From contig NC_019695.1 of the NCBI RefSeq assembly GCF_000317125.1, forward strand, positions 4,948,336 through 5,012,335: DNA of 64,000 bases, read 5' to 3'. The notes below the pieces were generated by a model. It did no database searches. It had not been told where the DNA came from and saw only the letters and a program-made list of their open reading frames with translations. Origin of the DNA: Chroococcidiopsis thermalis PCC 7203. GTDB lineage: Bacteria; Cyanobacteriota; Cyanobacteriia; Cyanobacteriales; Chroococcidiopsidaceae. Shown piece after piece: positions 1 to 9,564 of this stretch. Position 1 is the first letter of the stretch. Every line of letters starts with the position of its first letter. The translations under genes were made by a program, and so were the position numbers.

Positions 1-276
1 AATCGCAATTTCTGCTACTGATGCCGTTGCCAAATCTTCGAGGGTAGGATATCGAGTCAAAAAATCTGCGTAAATTGGAGCAACTGTATTAGCACTAGTT
101 TTTTGCAGCAAAAACTCAGCGATGAAAATAGCATAAGCATCTGTTGTAGTGCGCCAAGGAAATTCTCGCAGATTGAGAGTAGCCCAACTAGTTAACTGAC
201 GACGAAACCACTTAATTTTGTTTGCAGCCAGAAGCAATGTAAAATTTTCTTGAGATTGAGCGATCGCGCTTGTCAC
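1..276 (-). CDS. HhH-GPD base-excision DNA glycosylase (MutY/Mig-like), N-terminal part only
   Basis: Reading leftwards from a GTG at 276, an open frame runs off the window edge. The translation contains a short lead-in, then FPWR, then DAYAIFIAEFLLQKT and YPTLEDLA. This matches the N-terminal half of the HhH-GPD glycosylases (MutY, Mig, endonuclease III), where P-W-R and an LLQ-T segment line the lesion pocket. These enzymes excise mismatched or damaged bases. The catalytic helix-hairpin-helix and any FeS cluster lie outside the window, so adenine versus thymine specificity cannot be decided. The LLQKT segment looks closer to Mig-type or cyanobacterial MutY variants than to E. coli MutY. The start codon is uncertain because the frame continues slightly upstream. 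Confidence 0.65.
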   Translation of the reverse strand, partial: MTSAIAQSQENFTLLLAANKIKWFRRQLTSWATLNLREFPWRTTTDAYAIFIAEFLLQKTSANTVAPIYADFLTRYPTLEDLATASVAEIAI

Positions 277-573
277 AACACCAGATTCCTTTCTTTCAAG
301 ACAAGACACTTAAACTTTTGCCATCGTTCCAATTGAGAAACAATTTTGCGCAACAAGCAGCTTACTCAAAGTTAAATTAGGATGCGAAAATCCAAAACTA
401 CACTTTGCGCCTTTGCACGCCAGTTGCTACAACGGAGGGAACCTCACGCCAGTCGCGGGACTCGGGGGAACCCCCCGCACGGCGCTGGCTCCGCAACGCA
501 CTGGCTCGCCTTTGCGCGACATAATAACTCACCCTGTAAATAGAGACACGACACAGCGCGCCTCTACAAAAAT
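277..573. other. Intergenic region with GC-rich dispersed repeat
   Basis: No credible gene is present. Positions about 415-525 hold a GC-rich, partly self-complementary block (CCAGTTGC...GCGCTGGC...GCACTGGC). It resembles the dispersed CAGTTGC/GCACTGG repeats seen in many cyanobacterial genomes. Positions about 540-568 hold a degenerate copy of the GTAGAGGCGC-type palindrome found elsewhere in the window. Confidence 0.5.
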
Positions 574-1521
574 CTAACTAGACGATAAAGAATAGACTCG
601 TCCATCAAATAGTAGACGTGTGATGCCTTTAGATTGAAGTTGAGAACGAGTTTTTTGCAACATGCGACTGTCAGGAACTTTAATCACGCGATCGCGTTTG
701 CTGGAAAATCGCCGCGCTACCCGATGGTTGTCAAATATCGGTAGAGTTTTTTGTTGGACTTCTTGCACGGGAATTTGTCCCAAATCGCCAAAATCCCTCA
801 GCGGTCGCGTAATTAATTCTGCCATGCGATCGATCACGATATAACATGTTCTCGGCAGCATTGCTTCTGACAACGGTAACACCCTGACGAAGCTTTCGAC
901 GGGCAATCGCCTTCTAATAACTGGTGTTGTCTCTTCCTCGAAATCGTCGTCTTCGTCTAGATCTTCTAAATCTTCTAAATCTTCTAGATCGTCATCCTCA
1001 TCATCTTCGTCTTCATCTTCATCGAGCAATTCTTCTCCTACCATAATTGCTGCAATCTGGCTAGCCTCTGCGCTTACCTCCTCGCGCACTTCTTCTTCTA
1101 CAGGTAGGGAAGGGTTACTGAGTAACTCTAATTGTTCTGCTAGCGGCTCGATTTCTGCTCCAGTCTTCGCTGTCGAACGCCGTTTTTTCACAGGTTTGGG
1201 GGTAGGGGCTTCAACAACTGGTTCGGGTTCAGATATTGTTTTTAGTATGGGTGCTTCTAGGGTGGGTGAGGGTACTTCTACCACAGGGGAAGCGATCGCT
1301 GCTACCTCTTCTCTCTCTGCTCCTCCAGGGGTCCGAGCCGCCCGTTTAGCTGCAATGAGCGTTTCATACTCATCTTCTGGCAAAGTCACTTTTAAGAAGC
1401 GACTAATCGTAGAGTTGCTCACTCCATAGCGATCTGCTAGCGTTGATGTTGTCTCTCCTGTATTGCGATACAAATCCAAAATTTCTGTTCTGTCAGCTTC
1501 CGTTAATTTTTTGACCGTCAT
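574..1521 (-). CDS. HTH-domain protein with long acidic linker, function unknown
   Basis: The protein has three zones. The first ~50 residues from MTVKKL form a transposase/resolvase-like helix-turn-helix (LTEADRTEILDLYR...TLADRYGVSNSTISRFL). A Pro/Glu-rich middle follows, ending in an almost uninterrupted Asp/Glu run with EDL repeats. The C-terminal ~110 residues are ordered-looking and contain VESFVRVLPLSEAML and TRPLRDFGDLGQ. I chose the ATG at 1521 because the HTH begins right there; a GTG at 1584 would add 21 unconserved-looking residues. There are no transposase catalytic residues and no inverted repeats, so it is probably a DNA-binding regulator or structural protein rather than a mobile element. 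It lies alone, divergent from coaD. Confidence 0.6.
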   Translation of the reverse strand: MTVKKLTEADRTEILDLYRNTGETTSTLADRYGVSNSTISRFLKVTLPEDEYETLIAAKRAARTPGGAEREEVAAIASPVVEVPSPTLEAPILKTISEPEPVVEAPTPKPVKKRRSTAKTGAEIEPLAEQLELLSNPSLPVEEEVREEVSAEASQIAAIMVGEELLDEDEDEDDEDDDLEDLEDLEDLDEDDDFEEETTPVIRRRLPVESFVRVLPLSEAMLPRTCYIVIDRMAELITRPLRDFGDLGQIPVQEVQQKTLPIFDNHRVARRFSSKRDRVIKVPDSRMLQKTRSQLQSKGITRLLFDGRVYSLSSS

Positions 1522-1697
1522 ACTCCAGTTTCCCCTCAGCCCGCTTCTCAACGCCAGAATTGGCGATTGCGGCTCGATATTCACTCTCGTCTCTACAGCA
1601 CCAATGGCAAAAGTGGTTTTAGGTTAAGCCCGATCGAGCGCCCACCAATTCCAGCCAGAACACTGCTGCATTCAATTTTAGCGGTACTTTGTTTGTC

Positions 1698-1770
1698 ATT
1701 GGTAATTGGTAATTGGTAGTTGCTCCCCTGCTCCCTATTCCCTGATAACTGATAACTGATAACTGATTTA
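1698..1770. repeat. Short tandem heptamer repeats (STRR)
   Basis: Tandem ATTGGTA units at about 1700-1722 and TAACTGA units at about 1744-1769 sit just upstream of coaD. They are typical cyanobacterial STRR heptamers with no coding potential. Confidence 0.8.
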
Positions 1771-1802
1771 TAATTTTCCAGTAACTCTGAGGCTGTTGAC
1801 TA

Positions 1803-2291
1803 GTGCTAGCCATTTATCCTGGTAGCTTCGATCCAATTACCTTGGGACATCTCGACATTATCGAACGCGGTTGTGAGCTATTCGATCGCTTAGTCGTTGC
1901 CGTGTTGCGCAATCCGAATAAAACACCTATGTTCACCGTGCAAGAACGGCTAGAACAAATTCGCCTCACCACTCGTCATTTACCTAATCTGGAAGTCGAT
2001 AGTTTTGATGGTTTAACCGTCAATTACGCCCAAATGCGACAAGCTAAAGCTCTCATCCGTGGTTTACGAGCAATTTCAGACTTTGAAGCTGAATTACAGA
2101 TGGCTCACATCAATAAAACGCTATCATCTGAAATTGAAACTGTTTTTTTGGCGACATCAAATGAGTACAGTTTTTTAAGTAGTAGTGTGGTGAAAGAGAT
2201 CGCTAAATTTGGCGGTCCCATCGACCATCTAGTCCCACCGCACATTGCTCGGGATGTTTACCGATGCCAAGCCAAAACTCACCCAATCTAG
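1803..2291 (+). CDS. coaD: Phosphopantetheine adenylyltransferase
   Basis: CoaD transfers AMP from ATP to 4'-phosphopantetheine, the penultimate step of coenzyme A synthesis, in the cytoplasm. The 162-residue length is normal for the family. The nucleotidyltransferase signature is clear: GSFDP at residues 7-11 followed by T-L-G-H at 13-16, and the C-terminal SSSVVKE segment corresponds to the family ISSTxVRE motif. The start is a GTG at 1803; no ATG lies near the first conserved residues. The 3' end overlaps the next gene by 28 bases, suggesting translational coupling. Confidence 0.95.
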   Translation: MLAIYPGSFDPITLGHLDIIERGCELFDRLVVAVLRNPNKTPMFTVQERLEQIRLTTRHLPNLEVDSFDGLTVNYAQMRQAKALIRGLRAISDFEAELQMAHINKTLSSEIETVFLATSNEYSFLSSSVVKEIAKFGGPIDHLVPPHIARDVYRCQAKTHPI

Positions 2292-2914
2292 AGCCTGAAG
2301 AGAATAGAGGCTTTCCGCCGCTAGCAGATGCTGCCGATCTAGGTAGCGGAGAAATTCAGCAGGAATTGGCTCGGCTAGAAGAAATAATTCTTTCTAGTCC
2401 CCATATTCCTCTGACGCGCAGAACACTAGTAGATGAGGAGCAGTTGCTAGATCGAATCGATCTGATTCGATCGCTCCTACCAACTGTGTTACAACAAGCA
2501 CAAGCGATCGTCGCGCAAAGACAAAACATTCTCTTGCAGGCAGAACAAGAAGCCAATGAAATTATTCAGACGGCACAGACACAAGCAGCCCAGATTGTCG
2601 AGCGGACGACTATCGTACAACAAGCTGACCTCTCAGCTAGGCAACTCCAGCAGCAAGTTCAACAAGAGTGCTTATTAGCGCAAGAAGAAAATCTGCAACA
2701 AATCGATCGCCTGCGTCAAGAAGCAGAACGGCAAATTGAGCGGATGCGGCAAGAGGCGATTATGGAGGCAGAGGATATTCTACGCGGTGCGGATGATTAT
2801 GCCGATGCTGTCCTTAATAGCTTGGAGCAGCAGCTTACAGAAGCACTCCGCATCATCTACAACGGACGACGGCAGTTGCAACCAGATGAAACACAGCAGC
2901 GAAAATCCGCTTGA
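2264..2914 (+). CDS. Coiled-coil protein, possibly DivIVA/Cdv3-like
   Basis: This 216-residue protein has a disordered N-terminus and then a long Glu/Gln-rich coiled coil from about residue 55 to 165 (repeats such as [13 protein letters not shown] and [12 protein letters not shown]). It ends in a helical segment around [16 protein letters not shown]. Heptad-rich proteins encoded next to coaD in cyanobacteria are often annotated as DivIVA-like cell-division factors. The composition and the YADAVL...LEQQL tail fit that, but there is no diagnostic N-terminal DivIVA membrane motif. The start overlaps coaD by 28 bases. Function remains inferred. Confidence 0.7.
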   Translation: MPSQNSPNLEPEENRGFPPLADAADLGSGEIQQELARLEEIILSSPHIPLTRRTLVDEEQLLDRIDLIRSLLPTVLQQAQAIVAQRQNILLQAEQEANEIIQTAQTQAAQIVERTTIVQQADLSARQLQQQVQQECLLAQEENLQQIDRLRQEAERQIERMRQEAIMEAEDILRGADDYADAVLNSLEQQLTEALRIIYNGRRQLQPDETQQRKSA

Positions 2915-2917
2915 ATC

Positions 2918-2956
2918 AGTTATCAGTTATCAGTTATCAGTTATCAGTTATCAGGG
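2918..2956. repeat. STRR: tandem GTTATCA heptamers
   Basis: About five tandem copies of the heptamer GTTATCA start at the stop codon of the coiled-coil gene. A related TACGACT run follows at about 2975-2998. Confidence 0.85.
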
Positions 2957-2986
2957 AGCAATTAATTCTGACTTATGACTTACGAC

Positions 2987-4044
2987 TTACGACTTACCTA
3001 TTGCTTTGCCTTCAGCTAATAATTTCGGTCGTAAATATAGGTTTTCTAATAGTACTGATGCTCCGGCAATCCAGGGTGGCACGATCACGGCTCCTAGAAT
3101 ACCAAGAACTTGAGTTCCCCCTAAAACCGCTAGTAGTTGATAGAGCGGATGGACTTGGACGGAGGAACCAACAAGTAGAGGATCTAGGACGTAGGTTTCT
3201 AGGTTCTGGACGACGATAAACAACAACAATACCCACAAAAACGTCCAGCCACCTTGGGAAATGGCGACAACTAAAGCCGGAATTACACCTAAGATGGGTC
3301 CGAGAAAAGGAATTAAATTGGTGAATCCAGCGATCGCTCCTAAAGCTAGGGCAAATTCTGATAAACCTAAAATACCCAAACCGATTGTAATGGCAACGGA
3401 TAAAATTGCTGAAACCAAGACTCGACCTTGAATGTATCCTCCCATACGACGGGCGATTGGTTCGACTTGCTCGGCAAGGCGATCGTTCCACGGTTGGGGA
3501 AATAAATTGACTAAACCGGAAATTAAATTTTCCCTACCAGCAACCATATAGCCTGAAAGCAAGAACGCCAGAATTAAGTTAAATATTCCGCCTAAAATGC
3601 CGGTGGTGATGTCGTAGGAACTGACTAATAATTGTTGACCGGAGCGAATTATCCACCCCGTTAATGCTTGCAGGTCAAAAAACTGCTCGATTTCTGATTC
3701 AGTAATTCCCAATTTGAGCGCGAATTGTTCTACCAGTCCGACAAGATTGTCGATATAAAGCGGCAGTATTCTCACCAAAGTTTCAATCTGAGCGATCAGG
3801 GTAGGACCGACAAGTAAACCGACTCCAGTTAAGCCAGCCACTAAAGTGAGATACACGCCAATGACTGCCAGCCAACGAGGAAACCGCAATCTTTCTGCTA
3901 TGTTGACAATAGGCGCGATCGCAGCTGCTAAAACAACAGCAATCATTAAAGTTACTAATAAGCCTCGGAGTTGCCACAACAAAATTGCCAAAAAGATAGT
4001 GGCAACGAGGAGCAGCAAGTTAGATACAGACAACAAAGGACGAT

Positions 4045-4060
<16 letters not shown>
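2987..4060 (-). CDS. AI-2E/PerM-family membrane permease
   Basis: This 357-residue integral membrane protein has roughly eight hydrophobic helices. A pair at the N-terminus (LLLLVATIFLAILLW, then LVTLMIAVVLAAAIAPI) is followed by a loop domain and a C-terminal block with GAIAGFTNLIPFLGPILG and a final GAVIVPP. The pattern and length match the AI-2E transporter (PerM/YdiK/TqsA) superfamily. Substrates in this family vary (autoinducer-2, Na+/H+ exchange) and cannot be read from sequence. Its start overlaps the 3' end of cysS by 16 bases on the same strand, so it is probably co-transcribed downstream of cysS. Confidence 0.85.
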
Positions 4061-5508
<1,448 letters not shown>

Positions 5509-5616
5509 AACAGGGCAACTATGTTTTTAGCGATCGCGCTTTCTGCGTGATGGTCACTAAATCTCATGTTAAACCCTCAAGAGTCATTCATCTTCTGGTT
5601 TATGTATCCCATGCAT

Positions 5617-6196
5617 TTACAAAATACCTTGTAAATCCAAAACGAACGCAGGTAGTATATCTTCTCCTGATAAGGTGGTGGGAGATAATAGCGCTTCTAC
5701 TTCTCGTCCTTGACGATAAATCTCCACATATTGCTGTTTGGGGTCAATCAGCCAACCTAAGCGCACCCCATTTTCTATATACTCTCGCATCTTTGCCTGT
5801 AGGTCTTCGAGCAGATCGCTAGCTGACATCAGTTCGACAACAAAATCGGGGGCTAGAGGTAAAAACTTGTCTGGATTTGGATTTATTGCTTCAATTCGAT
5901 CTCGTCTCACCCATGCAGCGTCAGGAGAACGGATCGCTTTATTAGGTAGGATAAAACCTGTAGATGAGTCAAAGGCAATGCTTAATATTGTCACGTTTTG
6001 CCCAGAGTTCTAGTCTTGTTGATAGTTTAATATTACGGTTTCCAGTTCCCCAGCCCGTAGGTGGCATAATAATTATCTTTCCTGTTGCAGTGCGTTCAAA
6101 CTTGAGATCTCGATTTTGTTGACAAAGCTGAAAAAATTGCTCGTCGGTCAAGTCGATTACTGAATGTAAGTCTAGGGCGATGGTATTCATATACAC
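5617..6196 (-). pseudogene. Uma2-family (DUF820) endonuclease-like gene with a frameshift
   Basis: Two overlapping minus-strand frames together make one Uma2 protein. The first (6196-5969) gives LTDEQFFQLCQQNRDLKFERT and MPPTGWGTGNRN. The second (5994-5617) gives FDSSTGFILPN, SPDAAWVRRDRI, FLPLAPDFVVELMS and GVRLGWLIDP. Family proteins read ...W-IAFDSSTGF without a break. Here an extra base near 5976-5985 moves ATTGCCTTTGAC out of frame, and the first frame stops at TGA. The catalytic-type acidic residues (D of SPD, E of VEL) are present in the second piece. It is either a decayed gene or a sequencing/phase error; restoring one base gives a protein of about 190 residues. Confidence 0.8.
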
Positions 6197-6389
6197 AATC
6201 TCGAAACAATAATCTATTGCAAAATTCTAAATTGCGATCGCATAGATCTGGGGGCGGGTTTGTTAATCGTTTTTGACTCCGACAAAGATTTCAGATAAAA
6301 CCCACCCCTACGATACATTTATCTGCGTTCGCCTACATTTATTAGGCTCTTATACATTTTTGACTTTTAACTTTTAACTTTTGACTTGC

Positions 6390-7772
6390 TTAACTCAAAT
6401 GCTGCCCCAACTCTAACCGCAATCGATACAAAATTGTATTTGGCTCGACTTGAGATAAGATTTCTTGAATGACGGTACTTGCGCCAAATTGTCCCCAACT
6501 ACAACCTTTTTCTAAATACACTTGGGCGGCTTTTCCGACAGCATAAGTACCGTAACCAGCAATTCCCCCTTGAGCGATCGCAGTCCCCGCAAATGCGGTA
6601 ATATTGAACGGATTATCCCCAGAGGCGATCGCAGTCGCACTTTTGCCTAAGCCTAACAGCATTCCGCTACCTAATTCGCTCAATAGCAAACCACCGGAAC
6701 TAAATAAAATTGTCCTCAACAATTTCGTAGCTTCAAACCCTGTCATTGGCAAATTATATAACTTAGCCAAAGCACGAATTAGGGCGAGATCGGCAACAAA
6801 TCCGCCTAAAACGTCAAGTACAGCGATGGGGTTGAGTCCGACAGCTAAAGCTTTGTATTTGGTATATTGCCAAATTAAATCTTCCGCCGCTTCATGAAGA
6901 CGATCTAGAGTTTTACCTGCGATCGCAGCTTCTGCATCTTTGACTTGTAGTAAAGCATTTAAAGCCAGTAGCGATCGCCCTTCGCGATTGAGTACGTGTA
7001 AAATCTTTTGCTGTAACTCTGCAATTTGAGGTGGTGGTGTTTCCCACTCGTAAACAACTTGTCCGTCAGGGTATTCTACCCGCACTTCTTCGGCTGCTGG
7101 TTCCGCCGCCACCATGACAATTTCATCGCTAGACAAAAGTTGCTGTAAGCGTCTTGCTGTCGGACTACCAGCCCCTAATTGTTGGAGATTTTTATAGATT
7201 GCTTCCCTGTCTGTTTCAGGATATAAATCAATTTTATTGAAGACTAAAATTAGCGGTTTTTGTGCTTGCCGTAGTTCGCAAAGTGCTTGATATTCAGTAC
7301 GGGTAATATCGCCAGCGACGACAAATAAAATTAAGTCAGCTTGTCGCGCTACATCCTTTGCCATTTGCGCCCTAGCTTGACCTTCAATTTCATCCAATCC
7401 TGGTGTATCGATTAATTCAATCTGTACTTTTCCGCCTGGATTCCATCGCACGGAACGGGGATATTGAGTCACACCGTGTAGGGGACCCGTGGGTAAAATT
7501 TTCTGCCCGACTAAGGCATTGAGAACCGCTGATTTACCTCGACTCACCAATCCAAAAGCAGCGATACAAATGACATTCGTTTCTAATTTATTCAGCGTGG
7601 AAGTTAGGACTTCCAAGTCTGGTTTAACCAACCCCGCTAATTCAAGCTTTGCAGGCTGTGGATTGGGTTTACGCAGATGTCCGTACCAAGATAGCGCTTG
7701 GCGGATACTTGCACGAGCGCGGTTGAGGTGAGATTCTTGGAGATCGATTCGCTTGGCTTGAGATTGAGTCAA
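6390..7772 (-). CDS. GTPase with C-terminal DUF697 membrane-associated domain
   Basis: This is an Era/HSR1-type small GTPase fused to a hydrophobic C-terminal domain. G1 is GLVSRGKS at residues 74-81, G3 is DTPG at 122-125 and G4 is NKID at 179-182. From about residue 300, glycine/alanine-rich amphipathic helices (LGGFVADLALIRALAKLY, TAIAQGGIAGYGTYAVGKAA) match DUF697, found in cyanobacterial GTP-binding proteins that probably associate with membranes. The physiological role is not known to me. It is a single-gene unit ending in AT-rich repeats (TTTAACTTTTGACTT) just downstream. Confidence 0.85.
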   Translation of the reverse strand: MTQSQAKRIDLQESHLNRARASIRQALSWYGHLRKPNPQPAKLELAGLVKPDLEVLTSTLNKLETNVICIAAFGLVSRGKSAVLNALVGQKILPTGPLHGVTQYPRSVRWNPGGKVQIELIDTPGLDEIEGQARAQMAKDVARQADLILFVVAGDITRTEYQALCELRQAQKPLILVFNKIDLYPETDREAIYKNLQQLGAGSPTARRLQQLLSSDEIVMVAAEPAAEEVRVEYPDGQVVYEWETPPPQIAELQQKILHVLNREGRSLLALNALLQVKDAEAAIAGKTLDRLHEAAEDLIWQYTKYKALAVGLNPIAVLDVLGGFVADLALIRALAKLYNLPMTGFEATKLLRTILFSSGGLLLSELGSGMLLGLGKSATAIASGDNPFNITAFAGTAIAQGGIAGYGTYAVGKAAQVYLEKGCSWGQFGASTVIQEILSQVEPNTILYRLRLELGQHLS

Positions 7773-8100
7773 GGTTGAGAGACTGCGGCAGGGTACAGAT
7801 TTACTCTAGTGCGATCGCAGTTGGAATGGCAAATCGAACGGTTACACAAGGCGGATTTTCTCTATTTGGTTCTGCATGAATCCTCAAACGGTCTGGGAGA
7901 ACGTTGAGTTACTCACAATTTCCTCAAATTTGCTTGCTAAGTTAAACCTATAACCAAACAAGATATGGTTTAAACCAACCTGATGCTATAGCAATTCCCA
8001 AGGGTTCTTACATCTTGGGTGTTAGCTGTTGACTGTTGATTGCTGAGTGTTAACTGTTAATCATTAACCGTTAACTCCTACTAGGTAGAAGGTAATTTGT
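7773..8100. other. Intergenic region, promoter side of two divergent genes
   Basis: This 328-base spacer separates the divergently transcribed GTPase and DUF4327 genes, so it must hold both promoters. I see no unambiguous -10/-35 pair. Positions about 8015-8085 carry degenerate TGTTAACTGTTAA-type repeats. Confidence 0.5.
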
Positions 8101-8322
8101 ATGAAAACCTCAGTTAAGTACGACATCAATGCTATCAAAGACGAAGCGCGTCAACTCGTTGATAAAGGACTTGTTGACCGTCACCAGCCAATTTATGCTT
8201 TGTGCAAATATATTCCAGGTCGTGAGTGGGTTTGCGTAGAAATTGAGCTAGAGGAAAATGATTTTTTGCTTAGGGATCGAATCATCGATTTATTAGGTCG
8301 TGAAGATTGGCAAGAAGACTAG
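8101..8322 (+). CDS. DUF4327 family protein
   Basis: This is a small (73-residue) soluble protein with the pattern YDINAIKDEARQLVDKG, then QPIYALCKYIPGREW and a C-terminal LLRDRIIDLLG. It matches the cyanobacterium-specific DUF4327 family in length and spacing. No function is established that I know of. Its start is well placed after an AGGTAATTTGT leader, and it is not in an obvious operon. Confidence 0.85.
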   Translation: MKTSVKYDINAIKDEARQLVDKGLVDRHQPIYALCKYIPGREWVCVEIELEENDFLLRDRIIDLLGREDWQED

Positions 8323-8526
8323 AAAAGTCAAAAGTCAAAAGTTAAAAGTTAAAACTCGGTTTGATTAATACTTTTAGTATTAGTTTGAAAAGAGTTTGAA
8401 TAGTTTTTTGAGATGGTTTAGAGACGAGTCGAATATAAAATCGACGTTGCAAACCGCAATAATTTATATTGCTAAAAAATAGTTAAGATTACCGAGCAAA
8501 ATCATGAATGCTGCGAGGCGATCGCC

Positions 8527-9558
8527 ATGTCTACAATATCCAATTTCTGCAACATTGAAGCAGCTGAATTTCCCCAAACTGGTACACCTACAGAGCAGCT
8601 CAAGTTTCTTTTAAACTATGCATTGCTAGCTCCTTCTGGGCATAATACTCAACCTTGGAATTTTAAAATTCAAGATGAAGCGATCGCGCTCTATGCTGAC
8701 CGGACTCGCGCTTTGCCTGTTGTCGATCCTCAAGACCGGGAATTAATTATCAGCTGCGGTACGGCATTGTTTAATCTTCGGATTGCTCTACGTCACTTTG
8801 GTTATACGGGCAAAATCTCAACTTTTCCAGAACCCAGTCAACCAGACTTGTTAGCGACGATTCAGTTAGGCAAACCCACACAGGCTAGCGCTGACGAGCA
8901 AATGCTGTTTGAGGCAATTCCCCAAAGACATACGAATCGAAGGGATTATGAAAACCGGGATGTCCCCAAATCGATGCTGACATGGTTACAAGTAGATGCC
9001 GCTAGCGAAGGTGCGTGGTTGCACGTTGTGAAGGGAGATCTAACCCGTCAGGCGATCGTCGAATTAGTGGTACGAGGCGATCGCTGGCAAATGGCAAATC
9101 CCGACTTTCGCCGCGAATTAGCAGCTTGGATTCATCCAGGTAGCAGCTCCAGCCATGATGGTATACCTGGATATGCATATGGAGTGAATCAGTACTTAGA
9201 TTTTGCTACACCTATTTTTGCTTGGGCAATGCGTACCCTCGATCTCGGAGATGCAATGGCTCATCATAACCGCCAACTCACAATCCAGTCTCCGGCAATT
9301 TTAGTGCTGGGTACAGAGCAAGATACTCCGAGAGATTGGCTGGCAGCGGGGCAAGCACTAGAGCGGGTATTGCTGCGAAGTCAAGCAGTAGGATTATCAG
9401 CATCCTTTTTAAATCAGCCGATTGAAGTGCCAACTTTGCGATCGCAACTGAGCAAATTAATCTACGCATCGGGCTATCCACAAATTCTGTTGCGTCTGGG
9501 TTTTGGTTCTGAGGTAAAACCAACAGCAAGGCGAAGAGTTGATGAAGTTTTGCTATAA
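8527..9558 (+). CDS. Nitroreductase-family (Acg-like) flavoprotein
   Basis: This 343-residue protein begins with LKFLLNYALLAPSGHNTQPWNF, the FMN-contacting helix and loop of nitroreductases. It continues with RHTNRRDYENR and, near the C-terminus, ASFLNQPIEVP. The two-domain size and the SGHNTQPW motif match the Acg/Rv2032-like branch (putative NAD(P)H nitroreductases or FMN-storage proteins). The reaction is not predictable from sequence. It ends 6 bases before hypF on the same strand, so it may be co-transcribed with the hydrogenase-maturation genes, where a reductase could serve redox balance; that link is inference. Confidence 0.8.
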   Translation: MSTISNFCNIEAAEFPQTGTPTEQLKFLLNYALLAPSGHNTQPWNFKIQDEAIALYADRTRALPVVDPQDRELIISCGTALFNLRIALRHFGYTGKISTFPEPSQPDLLATIQLGKPTQASADEQMLFEAIPQRHTNRRDYENRDVPKSMLTWLQVDAASEGAWLHVVKGDLTRQAIVELVVRGDRWQMANPDFRRELAAWIHPGSSSSHDGIPGYAYGVNQYLDFATPIFAWAMRTLDLGDAMAHHNRQLTIQSPAILVLGTEQDTPRDWLAAGQALERVLLRSQAVGLSASFLNQPIEVPTLRSQLSKLIYASGYPQILLRLGFGSEVKPTARRRVDEVLL

Positions 9559-9564
9559 GACAAA

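Noticed and set aside
574-1521. Transposase call for the HTH/acidic protein
   Set aside because: No catalytic triad, no inverted repeats and no target duplication visible.
1519-1584. GTG 1584 as start of the HTH protein
   Set aside because: The added 21 residues lack any pattern and the HTH starts directly after ATG 1521.
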